NCBI GenBank assembly: GCA_964552795.1
Contig: CAZKIO010000020.1
Coordinates: forward strand, 6,868-70,867
DNA: 64,000 nucleotides
Direction of reading: 5' to 3'
Origin: JAEUHZ01 sp964552795
Lineage (GTDB): Bacteria; Planctomycetota; UBA1135; GCA-002686595
A program made the position numbers and the translations under genes. The notes under the pieces were generated by a model. That model was given only the letters and a program-made list of their open reading frames with translations. It ran no database searches and was not told where the DNA came from. Each line of letters starts with the position of its first letter. The first letter of the stretch is position 1. This document shows positions 15,431 through 33,196 of the stretch, piece after piece.

Positions 15431-17506
15431 TCAGCGCCAGACCAGCCCGCGGGCCTCGAGTTCGCTCTCGGGCACGTGGCGCAGGCCGGCCGGGGTCATC
15501 GAGAAGCCCGCCCGGCCCTGGGACAGGGAGCGCACGGCCGTGGAGTACCCGAACATCTGCGACAGCGGCACGCTGCCGCGGATCGTGCGGAACCCGCCTT
15601 CGGACAGCACCTCCCCCACCTCGGCCTTGCGGGCGTTCAGGTCGGCGATGATCCCGCTGGCGAACTCGGCCGGGGTCTGGATCTCGAAGGCCATCAGCGG
15701 CTCGAACAGGCCCACCTCGCTGGCCGCCAGGGCGTTGCGCAGGGCCTGGCTGGCGGCCTGCACGAAGCCCAACTCGGCGTCGCGCCGCGGGTCGGAGGCG
15801 CCCCCCGTCACGGCGACGGCCAGGTGGACCATGGGAAAGCCGAAGCGCGGCCCGGTCTGGGCCTCCAGCGCGAGCGACTCGGTCACGGCGCGCCGGAAGC
15901 CCTGTGGGACCGGGCAGGCCGGCCCGAACTCGATCCGGGCGCGTTCCAGCTCCGGGTCGGGGACGATCTCGACGTCGACCGCCCCGAACACGTCCTTGCC
16001 GCCGACCTGGCGCTCGACGCGGCCCGACCCGCGCGCCCCCGCGAGCAGCGCCTCGCGGTAGGCCACGCGCGGGGTCCCGACGCGGGCGGCGACCTTGAAC
16101 TCGGACTCCAGGCGGTGCCGCGCGACCTCCAGGTGCAGTTCGCCCATGCCCGACACGATCCACTGGCCCGTCTCGGCGTCCTCGCGGAGGTGGAAGGTCG
16201 GGTCCTCGTGCTCGATCCGCTGCAGCGCGGCGCGCAGCTTGTCGCGGTCGGCCGAGGACGCCGGCTCGATCACGAGCGAGAGCACCGGATCGGGGAAGAC
16301 CAGCGGCTCGAGCACGACCGGCGCGCCCTTCGCGCACAACGTGTCGCCCGTCGCCGTGTGCTTCAGGCCGGTGAGCGCGACGATGTCGCCCGCGCCGGCG
16401 CCCTCGAGCGCCTCCCCGGACTGCGCGTGCATGCGCAGGACGCGCGCCACGCGCTCGAACTTGCGCGTGCGCGGGTTCCACAAGGAGTCGCCCGGCGCGA
16501 CCTTGCCCGAGTACACGCGCACGAAGGTCAGGTCGCCGTGCGGCAGGGCCTGCAGCTTGAAGGCCAGAGCGGCGAGATCGACGTCGGCGCGCGTGGCGAG
16601 CTCGATCGGCGCCTCGGTCTCGGGATGCTTGCCCTGCATCGGCGGCACGTCGAGCGGCGAGGGCAGGAGGTCGACGACCGCGTTCAGCAGCGGGTGGATG
16701 CCGAAGTTGCGCAGCGCCGAGCCGCACAGCACCGGCACGAGCGTGCCGGCGATCGTGCGGCGCCGCAGCGCGCGCAGGCAGGCCTCGGCTTGCGGTTCGC
16801 GCCCCTCCACCACGACCTGCAGCAGCTCCTCGTCGTCCTCGGCCAGGAGTTCCAGCAGTTCGGCGCGCAAGACGAGCACCTCGTCGCGAGCGTCGGCCGG
16901 CAGGTCCCCGCGCGTCGGCCGCGCCTCGCGGCTGTCGGGGTCGAACTCCCAGGTTTCCAGCGTCACGAGGTCGACCAGCGCGCGCAGCGCGCGCCCGCCG
17001 GACACGTCGGCCGCGACGTACAGCGGGTACTGGACGGGGACCGCGGGCGCTCCGAGGCGCCGCTTGAGGTCGCCGATGACGCGCAGGAAGTCGGCGCCGA
17101 TCTTGTCGAGCTTGTTGACGAACGCGAGGTACGGCACGCGGTGGCGCTTCATCTGGCGCCACACGGTCTCGGACTGCGCCTGCACGCCCATCACCGCGTC
17201 CAGCACCAGCACCGCGCCGTCGAGCACGCGCATCGAGCGCTCGACCTCGACCGTGAAGTCGACGTGGCCCGGCGTGTCGATCAGGTTCAGCCGGTGCTCG
17301 CGCCAGGGCACCGACGTCGCGGCCGCCGTGATCGTGATGCCGCGCTCGCGCTCCTCCTGCATCCAGTCCAGGACCGTCGTGCCTTCGTCGACGTTGCCGA
17401 AGCGGTGCTCGACGCCCGAATTGAAGAGGATCCGCTCCGACACGGTGGTCTTGCCCGCGTCGATGTGGGCCGCGATGCCGAAGTTGCGGACGCGCGCGAG
17501 GTCCAT
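15431..17506 (-). CDS. fusA: Translation elongation factor G
   Basis: 691 residues, normal for EF-G. The GTPase motifs are intact: AHIDAGKTT at residues 13-21, ITI in the switch I region (RGITITAAAT), DTPGH, and NKLDKIGADF. NKLD replaces the more usual NKMD. Domains II to V follow, with domain IV and its GGxxDP-type loop (TGGASDPRRDAE). It catalyses translocation. The gene lies in the str position after rpsL and rpsG, but a Tsr3-like gene separates it from rpsG. It has no obvious Shine-Dalgarno sequence. Since several phyla carry EF-G paralogues, a diverged second copy elsewhere is possible. Confidence 0.95.
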   Translation of the reverse strand: MDLARVRNFGIAAHIDAGKTTVSERILFNSGVEHRFGNVDEGTTVLDWMQEERERGITITAAATSVPWREHRLNLIDTPGHVDFTVEVERSMRVLDGAVLVLDAVMGVQAQSETVWRQMKRHRVPYLAFVNKLDKIGADFLRVIGDLKRRLGAPAVPVQYPLYVAADVSGGRALRALVDLVTLETWEFDPDSREARPTRGDLPADARDEVLVLRAELLELLAEDDEELLQVVVEGREPQAEACLRALRRRTIAGTLVPVLCGSALRNFGIHPLLNAVVDLLPSPLDVPPMQGKHPETEAPIELATRADVDLAALAFKLQALPHGDLTFVRVYSGKVAPGDSLWNPRTRKFERVARVLRMHAQSGEALEGAGAGDIVALTGLKHTATGDTLCAKGAPVVLEPLVFPDPVLSLVIEPASSADRDKLRAALQRIEHEDPTFHLREDAETGQWIVSGMGELHLEVARHRLESEFKVAARVGTPRVAYREALLAGARGSGRVERQVGGKDVFGAVDVEIVPDPELERARIEFGPACPVPQGFRRAVTESLALEAQTGPRFGFPMVHLAVAVTGGASDPRRDAELGFVQAASQALRNALAASEVGLFEPLMAFEIQTPAEFASGIIADLNARKAEVGEVLSEGGFRTIRGSVPLSQMFGYSTAVRSLSQGRAGFSMTPAGLRHVPESELEARGLVWR

Positions 17507-17575
17507 GGCGCGGGAGGATACACCCCCATCCGCATCCGGCCCGCGAAAGCCCGCGCCGGCCGGCTGGATCCGCGC

Positions 17576-18025
17576 TCAGCGCAGCGCCGGGTTCGCGTCC
17601 AGGAACTCCGACTTCCAGCGGTAGTCCGCCAGGAGCTCGGGCCGCACGTCCCCCATCAACGCCAGCGCGGCGTACAGCGCCTCGATCGAAGCCAGACCGC
17701 GCTCGGGGTCCTCGAAGACCAGGCTGCGGCGCGGGTACGCCGTCACGAGCGGCGGCAAGCGCCGGTGGACCAACTCGCCGTCGCACGTGGCCAGCAAGGA
17801 CGGCAGGCGCCGCCACGCGCAGTCGATGAGCAGCAGCGGCTGGCCCGCGTCGGCCGGACCGAGCTCCTCGCCGTCGGGATGCAGCAGCACGCGGCGCCCC
17901 ACGTCGAAGCGCCGGTCGAAGCGCCAGCTCAGGAAGCGCACGCCCGGCACACCGCGCAGCGGCGTCAGGGAGCACTTCTTCGTGGACTCGCGCGGATCGC
18001 GCAGGATCAGGACGTCGAGAGGCAT
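17576..18025 (-). CDS. Tsr3-like rRNA aminocarboxypropyltransferase homologue (DUF367 type)
   Basis: 149 residues. The N-terminus has RDPRESTKKCSLTPLRG, comparable to the DPKxCSG-type start of Tsr3. The middle has LLIDCAWRRLPSL, comparable to the family's V-[DE]-C-S-W-[KR]. The C-terminal part has RRLPPLVTAYPRRS, SIEALYAALALMG and DYRWKSEFLDANPAL, matching Tsr3's LPYLVAANPVN, EA-rich helix and F-x-W-G-x-x-F-L-x-x-N. In yeast and archaea Tsr3 transfers the aminocarboxypropyl group of SAM to a hypermodified uridine in the small-subunit rRNA decoding region. Lying between rpsG and fusA fits ribosome maturation. DTW-domain TapT enzymes are distant relatives, but the end of this protein looks more like Tsr3. 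Bacterial function is inferred. Confidence 0.72.
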   Translation of the reverse strand: MPLDVLILRDPRESTKKCSLTPLRGVPGVRFLSWRFDRRFDVGRRVLLHPDGEELGPADAGQPLLLIDCAWRRLPSLLATCDGELVHRRLPPLVTAYPRRSLVFEDPERGLASIEALYAALALMGDVRPELLADYRWKSEFLDANPALR

Positions 18026-18037
18026 CGCGAGAAAGCG

Positions 18038-18071
18038 CAGAGCCCGCGCGGCGCCGGCCGGACGGGCTCTG
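18038..18071 (-). terminator. Terminator-like hairpin between rpsG and the Tsr3-like gene
   Basis: A perfect 9-bp inverted repeat (18063-18071 with 18038-18046, CAGAGCCCG type) encloses a 16-base GC-rich loop. On the transcribed strand it is followed by GCGCTTTCTC, a weak pyrimidine tract. It could stop or attenuate transcription after rpsL-rpsG and lower expression of the Tsr3-like gene relative to the ribosomal genes, or protect an upstream 3' end. Confidence 0.5.
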
Positions 18072-18097
18072 GGTTCCGTGGTCGGCGCGCGGCCGGC

Positions 18098-18577
<480 letters not shown>

Positions 18578-18597
18578 GGCGGGGCTTCCTGGCGGCT

Positions 18598-18978
<381 letters not shown>

Positions 18979-19058
18979 GCGATTCTCTGTCGGGCGCCGC
19001 GCGGTCGCGGCCGAGGGGCACGCCCGGAGCTTCGTCCGGGCAGGCACGGGGGGCGAGG

Positions 19059-19086
19059 AGTGTAGCGGGTGCGGTCCAGCGGTCAA
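19059..19086 (-). promoter_or_regulatory. Sigma-70-type promoter for the str cluster
   Basis: On the minus strand TTGACC (19086-19081) is followed after 16 bases by TACACT (19064-19059). It lies between the hairpin after rpoC and the rpsL start, with a predicted leader of roughly 75 bases. The -35 matches five of six consensus positions and the -10 four of six. Its position makes rpsL the first gene of a separate transcription unit, although readthrough from rpoC remains possible. Confidence 0.6.
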
Positions 19087-19092
19087 GGTCCG

Positions 19093-19114
19093 CCGCGGGG
19101 CCGGGGCCCCGCGG
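19093..19114 (-). terminator. GC-rich hairpin after rpoC
   Basis: A 22-base, almost perfectly self-complementary run with 10-bp arms (CCGCGGGGCC and its complement) separated by two bases. It lies 13 bases after the rpoC stop and just upstream of the rpsL promoter. The tight two-base loop means one or two closing pairs must open, and no U-tract follows. It is best read as a Rho-assisted or 3'-end-stabilising hairpin. Confidence 0.45.
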
Positions 19115-19126
19115 GGACCGGGGCGG

Positions 19127-23437
<4,311 letters not shown>

Positions 23438-23445
23438 GTCGCCTC

Positions 23446-27171
<3,726 letters not shown>

Positions 27172-27535
27172 GGGCGGTGGCGACGCCAAGCTCCGGATCG
27201 CTCAGGCTGGGATCCCGGACGAGCGGTTGGCGGACTCGACCTCGGTGGGGCGCGGATCGGATTCAGGAGCCCGGCCGCGCGACGGCGGCAGGGCGGGACG
27301 GGCATCCGAACACTGGGGCGGTGTGCGGCTGCTGGATGGGCGAAGCGCGGACTCCGTTCCGGGAGTGCGCGCCAGGAAGCGTGCGCGGATGGGGACGAAG
27401 GTCCAGGGCCAGCGGGGGCGGGCCTCGCCGCCGCGCTCGGGGGCCCGCATCCCGCCCACCATCGCTGATGGGAACGGAGATTGCAAGTCCCCGGCACGGA
27501 CGAGGTCCGCGACCCCGGGCTCCGGGCCGGTCCGC
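27172..27535 (-). other. Spacer between rplL and rpoB
   Basis: 364 bases without a believable gene. In E. coli this position holds an attenuator and an RNase III site. Here a short inverted repeat (CCCGG-AGC-CCGGG) lies just after rplL. A weak promoter-like pair follows about 60 bases on: TTGCAA, 17 bases, then GATGGT on the minus strand. Neither is strong. Small open frames in all readings are arginine- or proline-rich shadows. Confidence 0.5.
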
Positions 27536-27934
27536 TCAGGTGAGCTTGACCTTGGCGCCGGCGTCCTCGAGCTGCTTCTTGACCTGCTCGGCTTCGTCCT
27601 TCGCGAGGCCGGCCTTGACCTGCTTGGGGGCCCCGTCGACGAGGTCCTTGGCTTCCTTCAGGCCCAGGCCGGTGATCGCGCGGACCACCTTGATGACCTC
27701 GATCTTCTTGTCGCCCGAGGCCTCCAGCATCACGTCGAAGGAGGTCTTCTCCTCCTTGGCGGGAGCGGCGGCGCCGCCGGCGGCGGCCACGGCGACCGGG
27801 GCCGCGGCGCTGACGCCCCAGTGACCCTCGAGGTGCTTCACGAGCTTCGAGGCCTGCAGCAGGGTGAGGCCGTCCAGCTTGGCCACGATGGCCTGCAGGT
27901 CCGGCTCGAGTTCGACGACGTTGGTTTCAGACAT
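27536..27934 (-). CDS. rplL: Large-subunit stalk protein L7/L12
   Basis: 132 residues: an N-terminal dimerisation helix region (IVAKLDGLTLLQASKLVKHLE), an Ala/Gly hinge (APVAVAAAGGAAAPAKEE) and the C-terminal factor-binding domain with KIEVIKVVRAITGLGLKEAKDLVDGAPKQVKAGLAKDEAEQVKKQLEDAGAKVKL. It recruits and activates the translational GTPases. It follows rplJ by 88 bases. Confidence 0.98.
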   Translation of the reverse strand: MSETNVVELEPDLQAIVAKLDGLTLLQASKLVKHLEGHWGVSAAAPVAVAAAGGAAAPAKEEKTSFDVMLEASGDKKIEVIKVVRAITGLGLKEAKDLVDGAPKQVKAGLAKDEAEQVKKQLEDAGAKVKLT

Positions 27935-28022
27935 GGATCAATCCTCTTCGGCCAGGGATGGCGGTATCGGGTGCGTGGTTGGTTCCGCGTCGCCGCACCC
28001 GCGCGGCGGCGACGGGATGAGT

Positions 28023-28568
28023 TCAGGAGGTAGCCGGGGCGCCCGACTTCTCGAGTTGACCGGCGCGCGCGTTCAGCACGCGTGTGAGTCCGGAGGGCAG
28101 CCCCTGGAGCGCGCCGGCCAGGCCGCGCGCGGGACCGCTGATGCAGCCCAGGAGCTTGGAGTGCAGCGTGGCGCGGTCGGGCACGTCGGCCAGCGCCTGG
28201 AAATCGGCGGCGGCCAGCAGGTTGCCGTCGAAGACGCCGGCGCGGAACTCGACCTTGCCGAGCTTCTTGGTCTCGGGCGAGGTGAACACCTTGGCAGCGT
28301 GCACGATGGATTCGGTCGAACCGAACGCCACCGCGATGTTGCCCGAGAGCGCGTCGGCCGCGATCTCGAAGCCGCGCTCCGCCAGCGCGATGCGCGCCAG
28401 CGCGTTGCGCACCATGCGCAGTTCGCAGCCCTTGGCCGCCAACTGGTTGCGCAGGCCTTCGTTCTGCTTGGCGTCGAGGCCGGCGTAGGAGACCAGCAGG
28501 ATCGCGTCGACGCCCTGGAAGGCGGACGCGAGGTCCTTGACGACCAGCTTGTTGACCAGACTAGGCAT
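28023..28568 (-). CDS. rplJ: Large-subunit ribosomal protein L10
   Basis: 181 residues: LVVKDLASAFQGVDAILLVSYAGLDAKQNEGLRNQLAAKGCELRMVRNALARIAL gives the rRNA-binding domain, and the C-terminal helix anchors L7/L12 dimers. Its start overlaps the end of rplA by eight bases, so the untranslated leader where L10 binds in E. coli cannot exist in the same place. Control, if present, must act elsewhere or through coupling with rplA. Confidence 0.95.
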   Translation of the reverse strand: MPSLVNKLVVKDLASAFQGVDAILLVSYAGLDAKQNEGLRNQLAAKGCELRMVRNALARIALAERGFEIAADALSGNIAVAFGSTESIVHAAKVFTSPETKKLGKVEFRAGVFDGNLLAAADFQALADVPDRATLHSKLLGCISGPARGLAGALQGLPSGLTRVLNARAGQLEKSGAPATS

Positions 28569-29256
28569 GCGTCACCTCCCAGGCGATCATCACGCCGGGG
28601 CCCATGGACGAGGAGATGGAGATCTTGCGCAGGAACTCGCCCTTCACGGCGGGCGGCCGCAAGGTCGAGATGTGATCGAGGAAGGCCTTCAGGTTGGCCT
28701 GCAGGTCCTCGACCGTGAAGCTGCGCTTGCCCAGCGGCGCGTGCACGTTGCCGCCGGCGTCGGTGCGGAACTCGACCTTGCCGGCCTTGAACTCCGTGAC
28801 GGCCTTGCCGACGTCCGGCGTGACCGTGCCGGACTTGGGGCTGGGCATCTTGCCCTGCGGGCCGAGCACTTTGCCGAGCTTGCCGACGTGCTTCATCATG
28901 TCGGGGCTGGCGATGACGATGTCGAAGTCCGTCCAGCCGCCCAGGATCTTGTCGGCCAGGTCGCCCGATCCGACCTCGTCGGCGCCGGCGCCCTTGGCCG
29001 CCTCGGCCTTGTCGCCCTCGGCGAAGACCACGACGCGCACCTTCTTGCCCAGGCCCTTGGGCAGCGACACCGCGCCGCGCACGAGCTGGTCGGTCTTCTT
29101 GGGATCGATGCCCAGGCGCACGGCGATCTCGATCGTCTCGTCGAACTTGGGAGCCGGCAGGCTCTTGATGACCGTGAGGGCCTCGTTCGGAGGATAGATC
29201 CGCTTGCCGTCGACCTTGGCCGCGGCCTGCAGGTACCTCTTGCTGCGGTTGACCAT
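28561..29256 (-). CDS. rplA: Large-subunit ribosomal protein L1
   Basis: 231 residues with the L1 blocks KFDETIEIAVRLGIDPKKTDQLVRGAVSLPKGLGK, the mid-domain DMMKHVGKLGKVLGPQGKMPSPKSGTVTPDV and the end SSMGPGVMI. L1 forms the mobile E-site stalk and in E. coli represses its own L11 operon by binding mRNA upstream of rplK. It starts four bases after the rplK stop. Confidence 0.98.
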   Translation of the reverse strand: MVNRSKRYLQAAAKVDGKRIYPPNEALTVIKSLPAPKFDETIEIAVRLGIDPKKTDQLVRGAVSLPKGLGKKVRVVVFAEGDKAEAAKGAGADEVGSGDLADKILGGWTDFDIVIASPDMMKHVGKLGKVLGPQGKMPSPKSGTVTPDVGKAVTEFKAGKVEFRTDAGGNVHAPLGKRSFTVEDLQANLKAFLDHISTLRPPAVKGEFLRKISISSSMGPGVMIAWEVTHA

Positions 29257-29260
29257 GGAC

Positions 29261-29686
29261 TCAGCCCTCGACCTTGATGCCCGACGAACGGGCGGTGCCC
29301 TCGATGATCTTCATGGCGGCGGCCATGTCGCGGCAGTTGAGGTCCGCCATCTTCGTCTTGGCGATCTCCTCGACCTGCTTGCGCGTCACCTTCCCGACGG
29401 TCTGCGTGCCGACGGTGGCCGCGCCGCTCTCGACGCCGGCCGCCTTCTTGAGCAGCACGGAGGCGGGCGGCGACTTCAGGATGAAGTCGAAGGTCCGGTC
29501 TTTGTAGACCGTGATCTCGACCGGGATGATGAGTCCCTGCTGCGCGCGCGTCGCGTCGTTGAACTGCTTCACGAACGCCGCGATGTTGACGCCGTGCGAA
29601 CCCAGCGCGGGGCCGACCGGCGGCGCCGGCGTGGCTTGCCCCGCGGGGCACTGCAGCTTGATCTTGCCGGTGATTTCCTTGGCCAT
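29261..29686 (-). CDS. rplK: Large-subunit ribosomal protein L11
   Basis: 141 residues: KIKLQCPAGQATPAPPVGPALGSHGVNIAAFVKQFNDATRAQQGLIIPVEITVYKDRTFDFILKSPPASVLLKKAAG is a complete L11 N-terminal domain with its proline-rich thiostrepton-binding face. The C-terminal domain ends GTARSSGIKVEG. It binds the GTPase-associated region of 23S rRNA. Two small stem-loops lie just upstream (29712-29743). Confidence 0.98.
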   Translation of the reverse strand: MAKEITGKIKLQCPAGQATPAPPVGPALGSHGVNIAAFVKQFNDATRAQQGLIIPVEITVYKDRTFDFILKSPPASVLLKKAAGVESGAATVGTQTVGKVTRKQVEEIAKTKMADLNCRDMAAAMKIIEGTARSSGIKVEG

Positions 29687-29711
29687 GTCTCTTCTCGTGG
29701 GGTCTCGCGGT

Positions 29712-29743
29712 CAGCCTTGGCTGGCACGCGCCGGAGGGCGCGT
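29712..29743 (-). promoter_or_regulatory. Two stem-loops upstream of rplK, candidate L1 operator
   Basis: On the minus strand a perfect 7-bp hairpin ACGCGCC-CTCC-GGCGCGT (29743-29726) begins at the nusG stop. It is followed at once by CAGCC-AA-GGCTG (29723-29712), 25 bases before the rplK ATG. This is where L1 represses the L11 operon in E. coli. I cannot confirm the specific L1-binding internal loop, so the assignment rests on position. Confidence 0.4.
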
Positions 29744-30294
29744 CAGACCGCTTCGACCTCCCAGTACTCCAGTTCGACGGGGGTCGGCCGGCCGAAGATC
29801 GTCACGACGACCTTCACGCTGCCCTTCTCGGGGTTGACCTCGTCGACGGTTCCGTCGAACCCGTCGAAGGCACCGGACTTGATCTTGACCATGTCGCCCT
29901 TGTGCAGGCCGATGGTGACCTGCGGGCGCGATTCGGTGTCGGACATCCGCGCGAGGATCTTGGAGACCTCGGCTTCGTTGAGCGGCGACGCCTCGCCGCG
30001 GCTGCCCAGGAAGTCGCCCAGGCCGTCGACCTCGCGCAGCGTGCCGCGCGCCTTCAGGACGCGCGCGTCCTCGGTGTCGTCGAGGTCGGCCTGCACCATC
30101 AGGTAGCCCGGGTAGAGCTTCTTGTTCTTGACGCGCTTCTTGCCGTTCTTGAGGTCGGTGACGCGCTCGAAGGGCACGAGCACCTGCGGCACGAGCTCCT
30201 GCACGCCGGCGATCTTGAGGCGCAGGAGCGAGCTCTTCGCGATGCTGTCCTCGCGACCCGACTGACAACGGACGAAATACCAGCGCATGACCAT
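29743..30294 (-). CDS. nusG: Transcription elongation/antitermination factor NusG
   Basis: 183 residues from ATG 30294: MRWYFVRCQSGREDSIAKSSL opens the NGN domain, with KLYPGYLMVQADL in its centre, and the C-terminal KOW domain has GDMVKIKSGAFDGFDGTVDEVNPEKGSVKVVVTIFGRPTPVELEY. It links RNA polymerase to Rho or to S10 on the leading ribosome. ATG 30294 lies two bases after the secE stop; a second ATG two codons later is also possible. Confidence 0.97.
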   Translation of the reverse strand: MVMRWYFVRCQSGREDSIAKSSLLRLKIAGVQELVPQVLVPFERVTDLKNGKKRVKNKKLYPGYLMVQADLDDTEDARVLKARGTLREVDGLGDFLGSRGEASPLNEAEVSKILARMSDTESRPQVTIGLHKGDMVKIKSGAFDGFDGTVDEVNPEKGSVKVVVTIFGRPTPVELEYWEVEAV

Positions 30295-30296
30295 GG

Positions 30297-30734
30297 TCAG
30301 CCTCCCAGCAGCAGGCGGTCCGCCCACTTGCCCAGCACCCAGTCGGCGCCCGCCAGAAAGGCCATGAGGAACAGGACGCAGATGATCACCACCACCGACG
30401 AGCGCATGGCCTCGGGCATCGTGGGCCAGGTGACCTTGCGCAGCTCGGCCTCGGTGTCGATCAGGATGTCGGCGCTCTTGGGGCGCTCGAGGTAGCGGTA
30501 CAGCACGAGGACCGAGCCCAGCAGGACCACGGTCGTGATCAGCATCGCCGCGTTGAGCGAGAGGCCCAGCACCGGGATGCGCGGCAGCTCCTTGACGAGC
30601 GGGACGCCCAGCGTCTGCTTGAAGCGCCCGATCAGCTCCGTGTACAGCGACGTGCAGCCGTAGAAGATCAGGATGGCCAACGACCAGAACGCAGCCAGGC
30701 GTGCGTAGCGTCCTTGATCCTGCTTGTAGGCCAT
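30297..30734 (-). CDS. secE: Preprotein translocase subunit SecE
   Basis: 145 residues from ATG 30734 (MAYKQDQGRYARL). It has three hydrophobic helices at about residues 15-35, 60-80 and 115-135, plus the conserved amphipathic stretch AELRKVTWPTMPEAMRSSVVV before the last helix, the SecE hallmark. This is the longer, three-helix form seen in E. coli rather than the single-helix form. It pairs with SecY encoded at 4.3-5.6 kb and precedes nusG in the usual order. Confidence 0.95.
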   Translation of the reverse strand: MAYKQDQGRYARLAAFWSLAILIFYGCTSLYTELIGRFKQTLGVPLVKELPRIPVLGLSLNAAMLITTVVLLGSVLVLYRYLERPKSADILIDTEAELRKVTWPTMPEAMRSSVVVIICVLFLMAFLAGADWVLGKWADRLLLGG

Positions 30735-30780
30735 TTGGGTTCCTCGGCTCCTTGGGAAGTCGTCCCTCACCCGCGCGGGG

Positions 30781-30939
30781 TCAGAGCTTCTTCTCCTTGT
30801 GGGGCACGTGCTTGCGACAGAAGCGGCAGTACTTGGCCTTCTCGAGCTTGTAGGTCGCCTTGAGCCGCTTGTGCGTCGTGTAGTTGCGGTTCTTGCACTC
30901 GGTGCACTCGAGGTAGACGAAGCGTTCCTTGATCTTCAT
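30781..30939 (-). CDS. rpmG: Large-subunit ribosomal protein L33, zinc form
   Basis: 52 codons translated by eye: MKIKERFVYLECTECKNRNY, then TTHKRLKATYKLEKAKYCRFCRKHVPHKEKKL in separate blocks. Two CxxC pairs give the zinc-binding C-plus form. Length and landmarks match L33. It lies between tuf and secE, a common place, 47 bases before the secE ATG. No tRNA-Trp gene, often found here, is present. Confidence 0.97.
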   Translation of the reverse strand: MKIKERFVYLECTECKNRNYTTHKRLKATYKLEKAKYCRFCRKHVPHKEKKL

Positions 30940-30950
30940 GGTCGCGTCCG

Positions 30951-31012
30951 GGCTGTGGATCGGGCGGTCTGTGGATCGTGCGGTCTGGGGATCGGGCGGG
31001 GTGCGGACCGGG
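30951..31012 (-). repeat. Short 16-bp tandem repeat between tuf and rpmG
   Basis: About four imperfect units of 16 bases follow one another, each built on a CGGTCTGTGGATCGTG pattern (30965-30980 and 30981-30996 are the closest pair). They sit in the transcribed leader of rpmG-secE-nusG, ending 12 bases before the rpmG start. Their role is unknown. Slippage during replication could create them. Confidence 0.6.
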
Positions 31013-31079
31013 CGGCCGCGGGTTCGCCGCGGCGCGCCCCGCCCGGACGCGCCCGCTCAGGCGCGCCCGGCGATCCGGG

Positions 31080-32282
<1,203 letters not shown>

Positions 32283-32502
32283 GGTTCCTCTTACTCCGGT
32301 CTCCGGTGCGGGGCCTCTCGGCTCCTTCTCGTCCGTGGACCACCGTGGAGCCTTGCGGCGACGGTGTCCGGGGGTCTGGTTCGTTGTGGGTTGGGTTGCG
32401 TCGGGCCGTTCCGGCCCGCTGTCGATGGGTCCCCCGCGCGGGCGTCGCCCGGTGCGGAGGTGGGTTCGTGTTGTGGTTGAGAACGGGTCGCGATCGTTGG
32501 AG

Positions 32503-32578
<76 letters not shown>

Positions 32579-32668
32579 GCGCGGTGCGGCGCGCGCGCCG
32601 CAGCCGTGAGCGCGGTGTCTTCGAGGAGGACGCGCGGTGGCGCGTGGAGGTTGGCGCGCGCGTCCGTG

Positions 32669-32744
<76 letters not shown>

Positions 32745-32761
32745 ACGGTTGCACGCGCACG

Positions 32762-32861
32762 NNNNNNNNNNNNNNNNNNNNNNNNNNNNNNNNNNNNNNN
32801 NNNNNNNNNNNNNNNNNNNNNNNNNNNNNNNNNNNNNNNNNNNNNNNNNNNNNNNNNNNNN
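32762..32861. other. Assembly gap of 100 Ns
   Basis: Exactly 100 undetermined bases, the conventional length for a gap of unknown size. The 55 bases before it (32707-32761) and the 55 bases after it (32862-32916) are identical, which looks like two contigs that end and begin with the same word. Real sequence may be missing, for example another tRNA-Gly copy, or the contigs may simply overlap. Confidence 0.95.
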
Positions 32862-32899
32862 CTTGGAAGGCTGGTACTCTACCATTGAGTTACACCCGC
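32862..32899 (-). tRNA. 5' half of a tRNA-Gly (UCC), cut by the gap; possibly a duplicate of the copy at 32670
   Basis: 38 bases identical to the 5' half of the tRNA-Gly at 32670-32744, from the acceptor start to the anticodon. The rest falls in the gap. It is either the start of a real second tRNA-Gly or the same gene written twice because of contig overlap. The exact 55-base duplication favours the second reading, so it should not be counted as a separate gene. Confidence 0.4.
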
Positions 32900-33111
32900 A
32901 CGGTTGCACGCGCACGTGTGCACGCGCACGTGGTGCTGTTCGCGCACGGTGCGCTGCACGCAGCGCCGTTCCCGTGCCAGGCCAGCTCCCGGGGCGCGAT
33001 CCGCCAGCCGTGCCGGTCGCGGGTGCGAGACCGCAGGGGATCCCGATTGTCTCGGGCGCCGAGCCGTCCCGCGCCGCGCGTCGCGGCCGGAGCTGGACGA
33101 GCAGAGGGGGA

Positions 33112-33196
33112 TGGTGGGGAGAGGCGGATTCGAACCGCCGAAGGCGAAGCCACCAGATTTACAGTCTGGCCCGTTTGGCCGCTCCGGAATCTCCCC
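33112..33196 (-). tRNA. tRNA-Tyr (anticodon GUA)
   Basis: 85 bases including an encoded CCA, a class II tRNA with a long variable arm (about GGCTTCGCC). The acceptor stem GGGGAGA pairs with TCTCCCC. The anticodon stem CCAGA/TCTGG holds the loop CTGTAAA with anticodon GTA, and the T-arm GCGGTTCGAATCCGC is normal. Confidence 0.96.

Noticed and set aside
27480..27508. Promoter-like TTGCAA-N17-GATGGT before rpoB
   Set aside because: The -10 matches poorly. It is too weak to list as a promoter without start-site data.
32862..32899. Second complete tRNA-Gly gene
   Set aside because: Only the 5' half is present and it is identical to the first copy together with flanking bases, as expected from contig overlap at a gap.
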